This document shows, piece by piece, positions 50,401-58,960 of a stretch of DNA of 64,000 bases. This stretch comes from Xenorhabdus kozodoii (GTDB taxonomy: Bacteria > Pseudomonadota > Gammaproteobacteria > Enterobacterales > Enterobacteriaceae). A model generated the notes under the pieces. The model had not been told where the DNA came from. It did not search any database and saw only the letters and a list, made by a program, of their open reading frames with translations. Position 1 is the stretch's first letter, and each line of letters begins with the position of its first letter. The stretch covers positions 1-64,000 of the forward strand of contig NZ_NJCX01000015.1 in NCBI RefSeq assembly GCF_002632875.1, in the 5' to 3' direction. Both the position numbers and the translations under genes were made by a program.

Positions 50401-52275
50401 TTATTTTAATAAATCACATATCTCATCTTTAGGTTGGAATTCCAAAGGAGAATTGATCAATACTTCACGAATTGATTCTAAATCGCGTTCACTACAAGCC
50501 GATTGAAGATGTTGAATTAATTTATTAAGTTCAGGCCATTCTAGGTAGATTTCATTTGCCGTCATGATTCTGGGGTGATTTGTCCCTAAGACATTGTTCC
50601 CTATCAATAATTCTTCATATAATTTCTCTCCAGGACGAAGACCTGTCACTTTTATTTCTATATCTCCATTTTGGTTATTCTCATCTTTGACTGTTAAACC
50701 TGAAAGATTTACCATTTTAACAGCAAGATCATAGATTCTTACTGATTCTCCCATATCCAATACAAAAACATCACCATTTACTCCCATGGCCCCAGATTGA
50801 ATAACTAGTTGAGCTGCCTCTGGAATTGTCATGAAATATCGAGTTATATCTTTATGGGTAAGAGTTATCGGACCTCCATTAGTTATTTGTTTTTCAAACA
50901 GAGGTACAACTGAACCTGAAGAACCCAGCACATTTCCAAATCTTACCATGGAAAATTGGGTATGTTTATTCTGCTTAGCTAATGCTTGAAGTATCAATTC
51001 AGCGAATCTTTTTGTTGCTCCCATTATATTTGTGGGACGAACTGCTTTATCTGTTGATATTAGAACAAATTTATCAACTTTTTGATTAATGGCTGCTTGA
51101 GCAATAGTTAGAGTACCAAATATATTATTTTGAATACCTTCTATAGTATTTAATTCAACCAGAGGGACATGTTTATATGCTGCGGCATGATAAATGGTGT
51201 TAATATGAAATTTATTAAGGATTTTGTTGATTTTTTCTGAGTTTTTTATATCTCCTAATATAGGGATGATATCAACATTGAGTTTTTTTTCCTTATTGAT
51301 TTTTTGTAGCTCTCTTTCTATTGAATAAAGAGAATATTCTGTTAGTTCGAATAGGACTAAAGAATTCGGGGTTTGTTGAATAATTTGACGGCACAGTTCA
51401 GATCCAATTGATCCGCCTGCTCCAGATACAAGGATATTCTTATTTAAAATATTTTTGGATAATAATTCTGGTAATGGAGATACTTGTTCCCTTCCTAAAA
51501 GATCGTCTATCGATACTTTTCTTAGGGTATCAATCTGAGCAGTTCCGTCTACTAATTCATTGAAATTTGGTATTGTTAATATTTCACAATGAGTCTGTTG
51601 TAGTTTCTCTATAATACTCCTTCTTTCGGAGTTAGATGCACTGGGAATAGCAAGTAATATTTTTTTTACATTATATCTTTCGATTAGATTAAAGATTGAA
51701 CTGGGCGAGTGAACAATAATCCCATGAATACTTAGATTTCTTATTTTTGAATTATCGTCAATAAATGCTACTGGCTCAAACTCATGATGCTCTTTTAATA
51801 TGGGCAATAGTTGCCTTCCTGATTCTCCAGCACCATATATAATAACAGGGATTCCCTTACTCCTAGTATAATTACGAAGTGTTCTGTATAAAAACCTAGT
51901 TCCACATAAAAAAATAACTAAAAAAGAAAAGTAGATAATTGGAACTGTTCTAGGTAAGAAAGCTTGTTGATATAAAGAAAATGCTATCAAAACTAGAACT
52001 GATAAAAATGAACCAATAATAGCCCACTTTAAGATACTCATATTAACATATCTTAATATTGCTCGGTAAAATCCCAATTTTACAAATATAAAAAGTGTAC
52101 ATGGTATTGTTAAGATAATTACAGACCAATGTAATAAACTATGAATGGGAACTTCTCTGTCTAAACGTAGCCACATGCCGATCCAATATGAAGAGGCTAT
52201 CATCACAATATCGGCAATCATTAATAAAAGTGTTTTTAGTAACCTTTCTTTTTTGAAAAAAAATCTCTCGTTCAT
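50401..52275 (-). CDS. WbpM/CapD-type UDP-GlcNAc 4,6-dehydratase
   Basis: A 624-residue inner-membrane enzyme. Four to five membrane helices (about 13-130) are followed by a CoA-binding-like NAD domain (140-250) and an SDR domain with SGAGGSIGSE at 284-293, YHAAAYKHVP at 362-371 and STDKAVRPTNIMGATKR at 407-423. In the last stretch the usual Tyr-x3-Lys is Met418-x3-Lys422, typical of WbpM, PglF and CapD. These make UDP-4-keto-6-deoxy-HexNAc, the precursor of QuiNAc, FucNAc and bacillosamine-type sugars. It is the last gene of the leftward operon, 6 nt after the sugar transferase. Confidence 0.9.
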   Translation of the reverse strand: MNERFFFKKERLLKTLLLMIADIVMIASSYWIGMWLRLDREVPIHSLLHWSVIILTIPCTLFIFVKLGFYRAILRYVNMSILKWAIIGSFLSVLVLIAFSLYQQAFLPRTVPIIYFSFLVIFLCGTRFLYRTLRNYTRSKGIPVIIYGAGESGRQLLPILKEHHEFEPVAFIDDNSKIRNLSIHGIIVHSPSSIFNLIERYNVKKILLAIPSASNSERRSIIEKLQQTHCEILTIPNFNELVDGTAQIDTLRKVSIDDLLGREQVSPLPELLSKNILNKNILVSGAGGSIGSELCRQIIQQTPNSLVLFELTEYSLYSIERELQKINKEKKLNVDIIPILGDIKNSEKINKILNKFHINTIYHAAAYKHVPLVELNTIEGIQNNIFGTLTIAQAAINQKVDKFVLISTDKAVRPTNIMGATKRFAELILQALAKQNKHTQFSMVRFGNVLGSSGSVVPLFEKQITNGGPITLTHKDITRYFMTIPEAAQLVIQSGAMGVNGDVFVLDMGESVRIYDLAVKMVNLSGLTVKDENNQNGDIEIKVTGLRPGEKLYEELLIGNNVLGTNHPRIMTANEIYLEWPELNKLIQHLQSACSERDLESIREVLINSPLEFQPKDEICDLLK

Positions 52276-52280
52276 GAATG

Positions 52281-52892
52281 TTACCTGAAAATTATTTTAT
52301 ATATAGTTTTAAAAATTATTTTGATATCAAGAAAAAATGACTGGTTTTTAACATAGTCTAGATAATATTTTGCCTTGATAGGCATAATTATGTCAATATA
52401 AGCTTGATGAGGATTGGGGTATTGAGATAATATTTCATTCTCATCTATCATTTCTATAGATGCAAGATCTGTTATTCCTGGTTTTACTGATAATATCTCT
52501 TTTTTTATTTTTGGTGAATATTCATCCATAAACTTAGGTACTTCAGGTCTAGGACCAACTAAACTCATTTTACCTTGTATAACATCAATGAGTTGTGCTA
52601 ATTCATCTAATTTATATTTTCTTATAAATTTTCCGGAGTTGGTTATGCGAGAATCATTACCGATAGTAAGTTGTCCTTTTTGTTCGGAATTTAATGTCAT
52701 ACTCCTAAATTTATGAATATAGAATGGCTTCCCGTATTGCCCAATACGCTTTTGACGAAAAAAGATGGGCCCTTTCGAGTCCATTTTAATCCATACTGCG
52801 ATAGATATTAGTATAGGAGATAAAATAATTATTCCTACAAAAGATGCAATGAAATCGAAAAGTTTTTTGAAAATTATATATGTTGATTTCAT
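52281..52892 (-). CDS. PglC-type phosphoglycosyl transferase (O-unit initiation)
   Basis: A 203-residue monotopic bacterial sugar transferase: re-entrant hydrophobic helix at about 12-35, FRQKRIGQYGKPFYIHKFRSM at 45-65, the Asp96-Glu97 catalytic dyad in KLDELAQL, and MSLVGPRPEVPKF. Short members lacking the WbaP N-terminal domains, such as PglC, transfer diNAcBac-phosphate or a related sugar to undecaprenyl phosphate. It is immediately downstream of the aminotransferase (start on the next base), suggesting the 4-amino-6-deoxy sugar made here is the first residue of the O-unit. Confidence 0.88.
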   Translation of the reverse strand: MKSTYIIFKKLFDFIASFVGIIILSPILISIAVWIKMDSKGPIFFRQKRIGQYGKPFYIHKFRSMTLNSEQKGQLTIGNDSRITNSGKFIRKYKLDELAQLIDVIQGKMSLVGPRPEVPKFMDEYSPKIKKEILSVKPGITDLASIEMIDENEILSQYPNPHQAYIDIIMPIKAKYYLDYVKNQSFFLDIKIIFKTIYKIIFR

Positions 52893-54050
52893 TTACTCTA
52901 AAATCTCTTTTATTGCATTTATTACTCTAATCTGATCATCTTTTGTCATTTTTGTATATAGAGGAATGGAAATTATTTTATAAAAGTTTTTTTCTGCAAT
53001 AGGAAAATCTTTATCACATAATGAATAAGTGTTTTTCCAAATAGGATGTTTATGAAGGGGAATAAAATGAACTGAACAGCCTATATTTTTTTCAGCCATC
53101 TTTATAATAAAGTCATCTCTTGATATTTTGACTTCATCTTTTAAACGGATAGGGTATAAATGCCAAGCATGTTGATTATTTGAGTTGAAAGGTTTGGTCG
53201 GTAATATTAATGGTAAATCTTTTAGTTCTTTATCATAAAGTTTTGCCATTTTCTCTCTTTTTTGCTGAAAGAGGTCAATTTTCTTTAACTGATGGATTCC
53301 AATTGCTGCACAAATATCTGGCATATTATATTTAAATCCAGGTTCTATAACTTCATAGTACCATGCGGGTGTTTTGGATTGATATCGATCAAATGCATCT
53401 TTGCTAATACCATGAAGACGCATAACTTTAGCTCTTTTTATGATTTCTGGATTACGGGAAACTAACATACCACCTTCAGCAGTGGTCATTGTTTTATTGG
53501 CGTAAAAACTAAAAACAGTAATGTCCGTATCTAATGTACCAATTTTTTTTCCGTTGTAGATGGTTGGAAATGCATGGGCGGCATCTTCAACTATTTTTAG
53601 ATTAAATTCTTTAGCGATAGAGATTATTTCATCCATATCACAAGATAAACCGGCAAAATGTACAGGGATAATGGCTTTCGTTTTGGAAGTTATTGCTTTC
53701 CTAATTGCTTCGGGATCAATATTCAGTGAATCAGGAAGGGAATCAACAAAAACAGGGTTTGCACCTAAATAGCGAACTACTTCGGCAGTCGCTGTAAAGG
53801 TATAGGTTGGAACGATAACTTCGTCTTCTGGTTTAATTCCTATTGCCTCTAGAGCTAAATGTAGACCCGCAGTAGCTGAATTGACTGCAATAGCTTCAAC
53901 ATCACCGCCTAAATAGCTAGCAAAATCTTGTTCAAATTTTTTTGCTTTAGGTCCTGTTGTAATCCAACCATTTTTCAATGAATCAACAACTTCATTGATT
54001 TCTTCTTCATTAATTTCAGGTAATGCAAAAGGAAGGAATTTATTGTTCAT
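52893..54050 (-). CDS. DegT/DnrJ/EryC1/StrS sugar 4-aminotransferase (PglE-like)
   Basis: A 385-residue PLP enzyme. FALPEINEEEINEVVDSLKNGWITTGPK opens the fold, EDAAHAF (Asp156) binds the pyridine nitrogen, and Lys186 in FYANKTMTTAEGGM is the Schiff-base lysine. With the 4,6-dehydratase it would give a UDP-4-amino-4,6-dideoxy-HexNAc. It overlaps the preceding glycosyltransferase by 4 nt (ATGA). Confidence 0.9.
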   Translation of the reverse strand: MNNKFLPFALPEINEEEINEVVDSLKNGWITTGPKAKKFEQDFASYLGGDVEAIAVNSATAGLHLALEAIGIKPEDEVIVPTYTFTATAEVVRYLGANPVFVDSLPDSLNIDPEAIRKAITSKTKAIIPVHFAGLSCDMDEIISIAKEFNLKIVEDAAHAFPTIYNGKKIGTLDTDITVFSFYANKTMTTAEGGMLVSRNPEIIKRAKVMRLHGISKDAFDRYQSKTPAWYYEVIEPGFKYNMPDICAAIGIHQLKKIDLFQQKREKMAKLYDKELKDLPLILPTKPFNSNNQHAWHLYPIRLKDEVKISRDDFIIKMAEKNIGCSVHFIPLHKHPIWKNTYSLCDKDFPIAEKNFYKIISIPLYTKMTKDDQIRVINAIKEILE

Positions 54051-55282
54051 AGTTTTTTCATCACTTGTAAAAATTTATCGGCTAACACTGAATAGTTATG
54101 GTTATTTAGAACATAATCTCTACCATTTTTTCCCATTTGTTGTTTTTCTTCCAAAGAGTATTCACTTAATTTAATTAAGCCATCAGCAATAGCCTTAGAT
54201 GATTCTGCTTCTACAGTTAGTCCACAAGCGGCATCTGCAACGGGATCATTTCCGGCTTGAATGGAACTTAAAATGACATTTTCAGCCATCATATAATCCA
54301 TTAGTTTATTGGGAGATATACCAAAACGATAAATAGGTGTTTTATTAGCGCCTATATAACTAATATCAAATAATGTTAGTAGATCTGGCATCTGTTTTTT
54401 AGTTATTGGTTCAAAGAAAGTGATATTTTCTAAATTGAGTGAGTTCTTATATTTTAAAATATTATTTTTCTCCAATCCAGAACCAACTAGAATAAAATGG
54501 AATGGTTTCTCTCTTAATAAGTCAGCCGCTTCTATTAAGTGGCTTAATGCATTAGGTATGCCATGAGAACCAGCATAACCAACTATTGTATAGCCTTTAC
54601 TTTTTAATGTATTTATTTTTGACCTAATATTATCAGGTATTTTATTATAGTTACTATTTTCCCAGTCAGAACATACAACTCCATTGGGAACAATATGCAA
54701 TTTATTTATATCTAGTCCATGTTCTATAACATATTGGTGAATTTTAGGTAACATGGATATTACAGCATCTGAATATTTATATGCACTATTTTCAGCGTAT
54801 TGACATAAAATCATAAATGGATGTTTGGGAGACATTCCTCCTAATTCTATTGGTGATAATGGCCATAGATCATGGATTTCATATATTAGTTTAGCTTTAT
54901 GTATTTTAGCTAGATATTTTGCAACCCAAATATCTAGTGGATATGTACTGGAGGCGATTATTACGTCAGGTTTTATTTTATTAATGACTTTTTTATTAGA
55001 TAGGAAAACTTGTAGTAGGAACGAAAATATATTTATTACACGAAGAAATCCATTTCCTTCATATTTATTAGTCGGATACCAAATGTAGTTTATACCGTCA
55101 ATGTTTTCTTCTGTTATCTTGTTTTTTACATCTGGTTGTTTAGATCTTACATGAGAAAATGAAGAAGCCAATATAGTTGTTTTGTGTCCATGTTTTAGCC
55201 ACTCTTTTGCTAAATAATATGGTCTAAACTCCATTCCATAATAAGGGTTTCCAGCATAATGGTTAATATATAATATGTTCAT
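54047..55282 (-). CDS. O-antigen glycosyltransferase, GT4
   Basis: A 411-residue GT4 enzyme starting MNILYINHYAGNPYYGMEFRP, with IYEIHDLWPLSP, VPNGVVCSDW and YAGSHGIPNALSHL; the donor-site region near RFGISPNKLMDYMMAE corresponds to SPNKLFEYMA of WbuB-like enzymes. The open frame runs 22 codons further upstream, into the acetyltransferase gene; ATG 55282 lies 7 nt after that stop and is preferred. Linkage unknown. Confidence 0.83.
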   Translation of the reverse strand: MNILYINHYAGNPYYGMEFRPYYLAKEWLKHGHKTTILASSFSHVRSKQPDVKNKITEENIDGINYIWYPTNKYEGNGFLRVINIFSFLLQVFLSNKKVINKIKPDVIIASSTYPLDIWVAKYLAKIHKAKLIYEIHDLWPLSPIELGGMSPKHPFMILCQYAENSAYKYSDAVISMLPKIHQYVIEHGLDINKLHIVPNGVVCSDWENSNYNKIPDNIRSKINTLKSKGYTIVGYAGSHGIPNALSHLIEAADLLREKPFHFILVGSGLEKNNILKYKNSLNLENITFFEPITKKQMPDLLTLFDISYIGANKTPIYRFGISPNKLMDYMMAENVILSSIQAGNDPVADAACGLTVEAESSKAIADGLIKLSEYSLEEKQQMGKNGRDYVLNNHNYSVLADKFLQVMKKL

Positions 55283-55289
55283 AATATAT

Positions 55290-56165
55290 TTATATATCCC
55301 GAATTTTTTTGGCTGGGTTACCAGCGAAAACAGTTGAGCCTGGTACATCTTTTGTTAATACGGCACCAATACCTATAAGTGAATTGTTGCCAATATTCTT
55401 TTTCTGGATGATTGAGGAGTTTGGACCAATCCATGCATTATTTCCAATAATTACTCCCCCACTAATTTCTGCACACGCAGTAATGAAAGTTCCTTTTCCT
55501 ATATGGCAATTATGGGCTATATGAACTAGGTTATCAATTTTTACATGATCTTCTATTATAGTATTTGAGAGAGTCCCTCTAGCAATACATGTATTAGAAC
55601 CAACTTCTACATTTTCTCCAATAATAACTCCACCTAAATGAGGAAAGCGAATAGGTATACCATCTTGTGTTCGTTCAAATCCAAAGCCATCACCTCCAAT
55701 GGATGAATTTGCTCTTATTCTTGAGTTAGCACCTATAATTGTTCCAGAATGTATGACCACATTATGTTCAATTTTTACGTTTTCATGGATAGTACAACCA
55801 TCTTCAATTATTGAGTTATGGCCTATAGATACAGTTGGACATATTTTTGATTGGAATGAAAAATGGTTAAATCCAATCTTTTTTTCTAAAAAGTTTAATA
55901 TGCGTATGAAATCTAATCTTGGGTTTTTACTAATTATGAATCTTGTTTTTTTATCATTAAAAAAATTCACATCAGACTCATCGCAAACTAGTGTAACATC
56001 AGGAGTTAACAGCTCAACTTTTCCTTTAACAAAGGAAAGACTTCCTTCAGTAATATTACTGATGGGAGATACATTAGTAATGTGGCTATTGTTTCCACGA
56101 TAAGAAAGATTTAGCTCTTTACATATTATTTCTATAGAGACATCAGTTTTTAATTGATAACACAT
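55290..56165 (-). CDS. LpxD-like sugar-nucleotide N-acyltransferase
   Basis: A 291-residue protein with the LpxD plan: an N-terminal uridine-binding-type domain (about 1-100, NVSPISNITEGSLSFVKGK) and a left-handed hexapeptide helix (about 105-285). GGDGFGFER at 158-166 and the HIAHNC motif with His218, equivalent to the catalytic histidine of LpxD, are both present. LpxD proper (about 340 residues) sits with lpxA/fabZ, so this shorter paralogue in an O-antigen operon probably acylates an amino group of the sugar nucleotide. It starts inside the PIG-L gene (16-nt overlap) with GAGGTGATAAG before ATG. Confidence 0.82.
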   Translation of the reverse strand: MCYQLKTDVSIEIICKELNLSYRGNNSHITNVSPISNITEGSLSFVKGKVELLTPDVTLVCDESDVNFFNDKKTRFIISKNPRLDFIRILNFLEKKIGFNHFSFQSKICPTVSIGHNSIIEDGCTIHENVKIEHNVVIHSGTIIGANSRIRANSSIGGDGFGFERTQDGIPIRFPHLGGVIIGENVEVGSNTCIARGTLSNTIIEDHVKIDNLVHIAHNCHIGKGTFITACAEISGGVIIGNNAWIGPNSSIIQKKNIGNNSLIGIGAVLTKDVPGSTVFAGNPAKKIRDI

Positions 56166-56788
56166 CTTATCACCTCGAAACTTTCAGCATATTTTGCTCC
56201 GATTTGAACACCACGGGTTCTTGCTAAAGAAAATATAAAATCTTCAGACATATAATCTCTATTTTTTTGTGACTCATATTTTTGTAGAGCTGAGACTTTT
56301 TTCTGGATATGATGTTTATCTAGTTTTATAAAACAAGTAGTGTCAAAAGATAAATTATTCCAGATTAATTCATATCCTAGTATGGTGGTGTTTTTAAAAG
56401 CTCGAAGCCCTTCTTGGGCTATAGTTGTATGATCTTGATGTATATCTTTTAGAGAAGGCATAAGAATAAGATCAAAATTATTATTTTTTCTTATTTCTAT
56501 CAACTTCTCTAGAATTTCTTGCCTAGCATAATTTAGTTTTCTTACTTGGTAACTAAAAATTATTAAATTTTCACTTTTGATACCTAGAGCTTGTGTTGCT
56601 GCCTTTACTTCTGTTTTTAATATATCTTTTGCCATTCCTTTAGGAACAGATTCTTCTGCGGTTGAGAAGGCAACGTAAGTAACGTTTGTGCCATTTTCGA
56701 TTAATTTAGCTATAGAACCTCCTGCACCAAGCTCCCCATCATCTGTATGAGGTGCAAGAACTAAAGCATTATGAAAAATTTGATTCAT
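56150..56788 (-). CDS. PIG-L family N-deacetylase
   Basis: A 212-residue zinc deacetylase of the PIG-L/LmbE family. The first zinc motif is PHTDDGELG at 13-21 (His14, Asp17; usually PHPDDE) and the second HQDHT with His117 and His120. These enzymes remove acetyl from GlcNAc-type groups. Overlap with the LpxD-like gene couples deacetylation to re-acylation. It is the first gene left of the IS remnants and must use its own promoter or read-through. Confidence 0.88.
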   Translation of the reverse strand: MNQIFHNALVLAPHTDDGELGAGGSIAKLIENGTNVTYVAFSTAEESVPKGMAKDILKTEVKAATQALGIKSENLIIFSYQVRKLNYARQEILEKLIEIRKNNNFDLILMPSLKDIHQDHTTIAQEGLRAFKNTTILGYELIWNNLSFDTTCFIKLDKHHIQKKVSALQKYESQKNRDYMSEDFIFSLARTRGVQIGAKYAESFEVIRCVIN

Positions 56789-56814
56789 TTATATTTCCAA
56801 ATTAATATCAGTTG

Positions 56815-56820
56815 ATTATA
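56815..56820 (-). promoter_or_regulatory. Candidate -10 for the distal O-antigen operon
   Basis: A consensus TATAAT on the minus strand lies 27 nt before the PIG-L start. No clear -35 at 16-18 bp. From here to about 57084 the sequence is very AT-rich with no gene; a dyad ACCAAAG/CTTTGGT is around 56997-57034. Confidence 0.35.
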
Positions 56821-57084
56821 GGTCACAGGGTATTTTGAGATTGAGAAAGATATTTACTATAGCAACTAATCGTTATTTTGAATAATTGCATTTATTGTTG
56901 AATCTATTTTGTTTTGATAGTTATTATCAGTAAGAGTGTTTATAATGCATTAATTATAAGTTCATAATTTAATGTGGTTCCTTTTTTTCAATAAAACCAA
57001 AGTTACTTAAATTTTTTAATGCTTTGGTCATAACTTCAACAAGTTGTAATAATGTTTTTCAGTATACACGGATAAGTTGTTTGC

Positions 57085-57329
57085 GGATTTCCATTGAGTG
57101 TTAGTTTCTTGGCAATCTCTTGATATGGATTTACATATTGAAAAAAAGAGCATTGTTTATCTCGTTCATAGATGAATATTGCATCTTTGTTAACGATCTA
57201 TCCCAATGTTATCCGTTTTTAGTGAGGGTGTTTAACGTGCGCATAATCGTATTTATGCTGACACCTAAAGTAAGCCTGGTTTCTTTCACCGAAGTCACCC
57301 ATCTCCATATCAAAAATTTTCTCTTTCAT
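57085..57329 (-). pseudogene. Decayed IS1-family transposase remnant
   Basis: Fragments of an InsA-like protein in shifted frames: MKEKIFDMEMGDFGE from 57329, then in the next frame ETRLTLGVSINTIMRTL (57283 down to a stop at 57209), which recalls the InsA helix-turn-helix. A weaker InsB-like trace (YERDKQCSFFQY) follows. Its 5' part is missing at the border with the IS630-type element, which probably inserted into or next to it. Confidence 0.45.
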
Positions 57330-57339
57330 GCCGATTTAT

Positions 57340-58427
57340 AACTATTTTAAGTGCTCAAGAAAAATTAATTACAAATCGTTCGCCATAACCGTCCAATAGA
57401 GTATCTAGCTCATACTCCATTGTGTCCGGAGTCCAGGTGATAAAACGTCGCCAGTGATATTTGGCTTGTTTCCAGACGATTTCAATCAGATTCAGCTCTG
57501 GGCTGTAAGCCGGAAGATAAAGTAAAAGCAGATTATGCTCCTGTAACCAGCGATGTCTGATTTTTTCCTCGATCCCATGGTGGATACGGGCATTATCGAG
57601 CACTAAAAATGTCAGACGGTTGTCCCCTTGTTTGGCAACTTGCTCTAAAAAATCAACCATATCCTCTCGCGTGATACTGCCTGACATTGTCTGGTAAAAC
57701 AGCGTGTTGTCCGTGTAATTTAACGCCCCCAGAACTGACCGTCTGTCATGGTGTTGAGGCTCAGTCTCATGGGGTTTGCCCCGTGGACTCCACCCATATT
57801 GCACCGGTGGAGAGGCGGCAAAAACCGGCTTCATCAAAATAGACCAGACGGTAGCGGCCTGACCGTGCACCGGCCTTAAGATTATCCAGCAAGGCGGATT
57901 TTTTAGCGAATTCCGTTTCATCGCGTTTTTTTAACGACAGACGGGCGCGTTTATAGGTGAGCCCCAGTTTTTTCAGTGTCTTTGCCTGCGTTTCAAGCGT
58001 GCATGGCAGAGGACCGTGCTTTTCCTCAACCCCCTGAGCTATCCGGGCCAGCGTCAGGGACTCGGAACAGGCGATTTCAACCGCGGTTGCGATCATTTCA
58101 GGCGTCATGGCGAGATACCGGCCGCCAGCATGACCCCCAACAGACCCGCGATCCCGAAGTCATGCCAGGTGTGAACCCAGTTATAAATTGCATCCTGTCT
58201 CAATGGCGATTTGGCGCGGTTTTAACCCTCTGGCAAGCATGAGCAAACCGGTTCCTCTCGTACGGATGTCCCGATGCTGATGATTCAGGGCGAGTTGTTG
58301 CAACGTGATCCGTTCAGGCTCAGAAAGGATTATTTTGGATTTCATGAGTGGACGCGGTAAGTCAGTTTATTGTATTACCTACTATAACAAAAGTGCAGAT
58401 AATTTCATTGATTAACTTAGTATAGTT
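57340..58427 (-). mobile_element. IS630-type insertion sequence, degenerate
   Basis: About 1.09 kb containing a broken IS630-family transposase. The ends AACTATTTTAAGT (57340-57352) and, inverted, AACTATACTAAGT (58415-58427) match at 11 of 13 positions and are the probable terminal repeats. A TA is present beside the left end but not the right, so the target duplication is not clear. Confidence 0.7.
57355..58345 (-). pseudogene. IS630-family transposase, multiply frameshifted
   Basis: Start MKSKIILSEPERITLQQLAL at 58345. The frame breaks at IETGCNL then stop, resumes in another frame at YNWVHTWHDFGIAGLLG, shifts again at a G run to GGRYLAMTPEMIATAVEIA, and again at a T run after YFDEAGF (57801-57825 region), continuing as AASPPVQYGWSPRG to the end. 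The DDE residues are in FDEAGF, LVLDNARIHH and AYSPELNLIE, but on different frames. One shift at a homopolymer could be programmed; three breaks mean the gene is dead. Confidence 0.85.
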
Positions 58428-58437
58428 CCGAAAATTC

Positions 58438-58950
58438 GGTCACGTATTCAATATGTTGATTGTTGTGTAAAATCTCCATTTTTTCGGAGAAATTAAATGG
58501 TGACGGTTGAAGGAATATGTCGATTTTGTCAACAAACAGAATTTGTCAAAAAACACGGTAAAGGCGATGCGGGACATCAACGCTATCGTTGTTTCTCCTG
58601 CAAACGAACCTTTCAACTTGAGTACGTTTATCGAGCATACAAAGCAGGAATTAAAGAATAATTTGTTGATTTTGCCATGAACAACTCAGGTATTCGTGAT
58701 ACTGCCCATGCATTACATATCAGCCGTCATTCCGCAGCTATATCTGTAATATACTGATTTTAAAATGATTGAGCAAAATTCACGCTAATATTGATTTTTA
58801 ATTAAAACAATAAATTACGAATGCGGTGCGGAATGTCGGGTAAAACACTCGGCTACAAATCCCCTGAGATGCATGAGAAAGTTATCGGGACTTTTATTGA
58901 AAGAGGAGAACACTATATTTAAGGCAGAACAACGTATTGAATACGTGACC
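58438..58950 (+). mobile_element. Internally deleted IS1-family element
   Basis: A 513-bp element bounded by 21-bp terminal inverted repeats: GGTCACGTATTCAATATGTTG (58438-58458) and its inverse with one mismatch (58930-58950). Complete IS1-type elements are near 770 bp, so about 250 bp are missing inside. It keeps the start of insA and the end of insB. No target duplication is visible in the flanks. It begins 11 bp from the IS630-type element and ends 10 bp from the next glycosyltransferase stop. Possibly mobilisable if a related transposase is present. Confidence 0.85.
58497..58922 (+). pseudogene. insA'-'insB remnant of IS1-family transposase
   Basis: InsA starts at 58497 (GGAGA seven bases upstream) with the zinc-ribbon cysteines in ICRFCQQ and RYRCFSCKRTFQL. 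A stop at 58659-58661 interrupts it; the next codons FVDFAMNNSGIRDTAHALHIS still match InsA. The middle is deleted or scrambled. The end SPEMHEKVIGTFIERGEHYI (stop 58920-58922) is the InsB C-terminus. Confidence 0.82.
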
Positions 58951-58960
58951 ATTATTATAA

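Noticed and set aside
58346-58437. Direct resemblance of TATAAC..GTGC near both ends of the IS630-type element.
   Set aside because: The words are in direct, not inverted, orientation and of unequal spacing; the inverted AACTAT..AAGT pair is a better end assignment.
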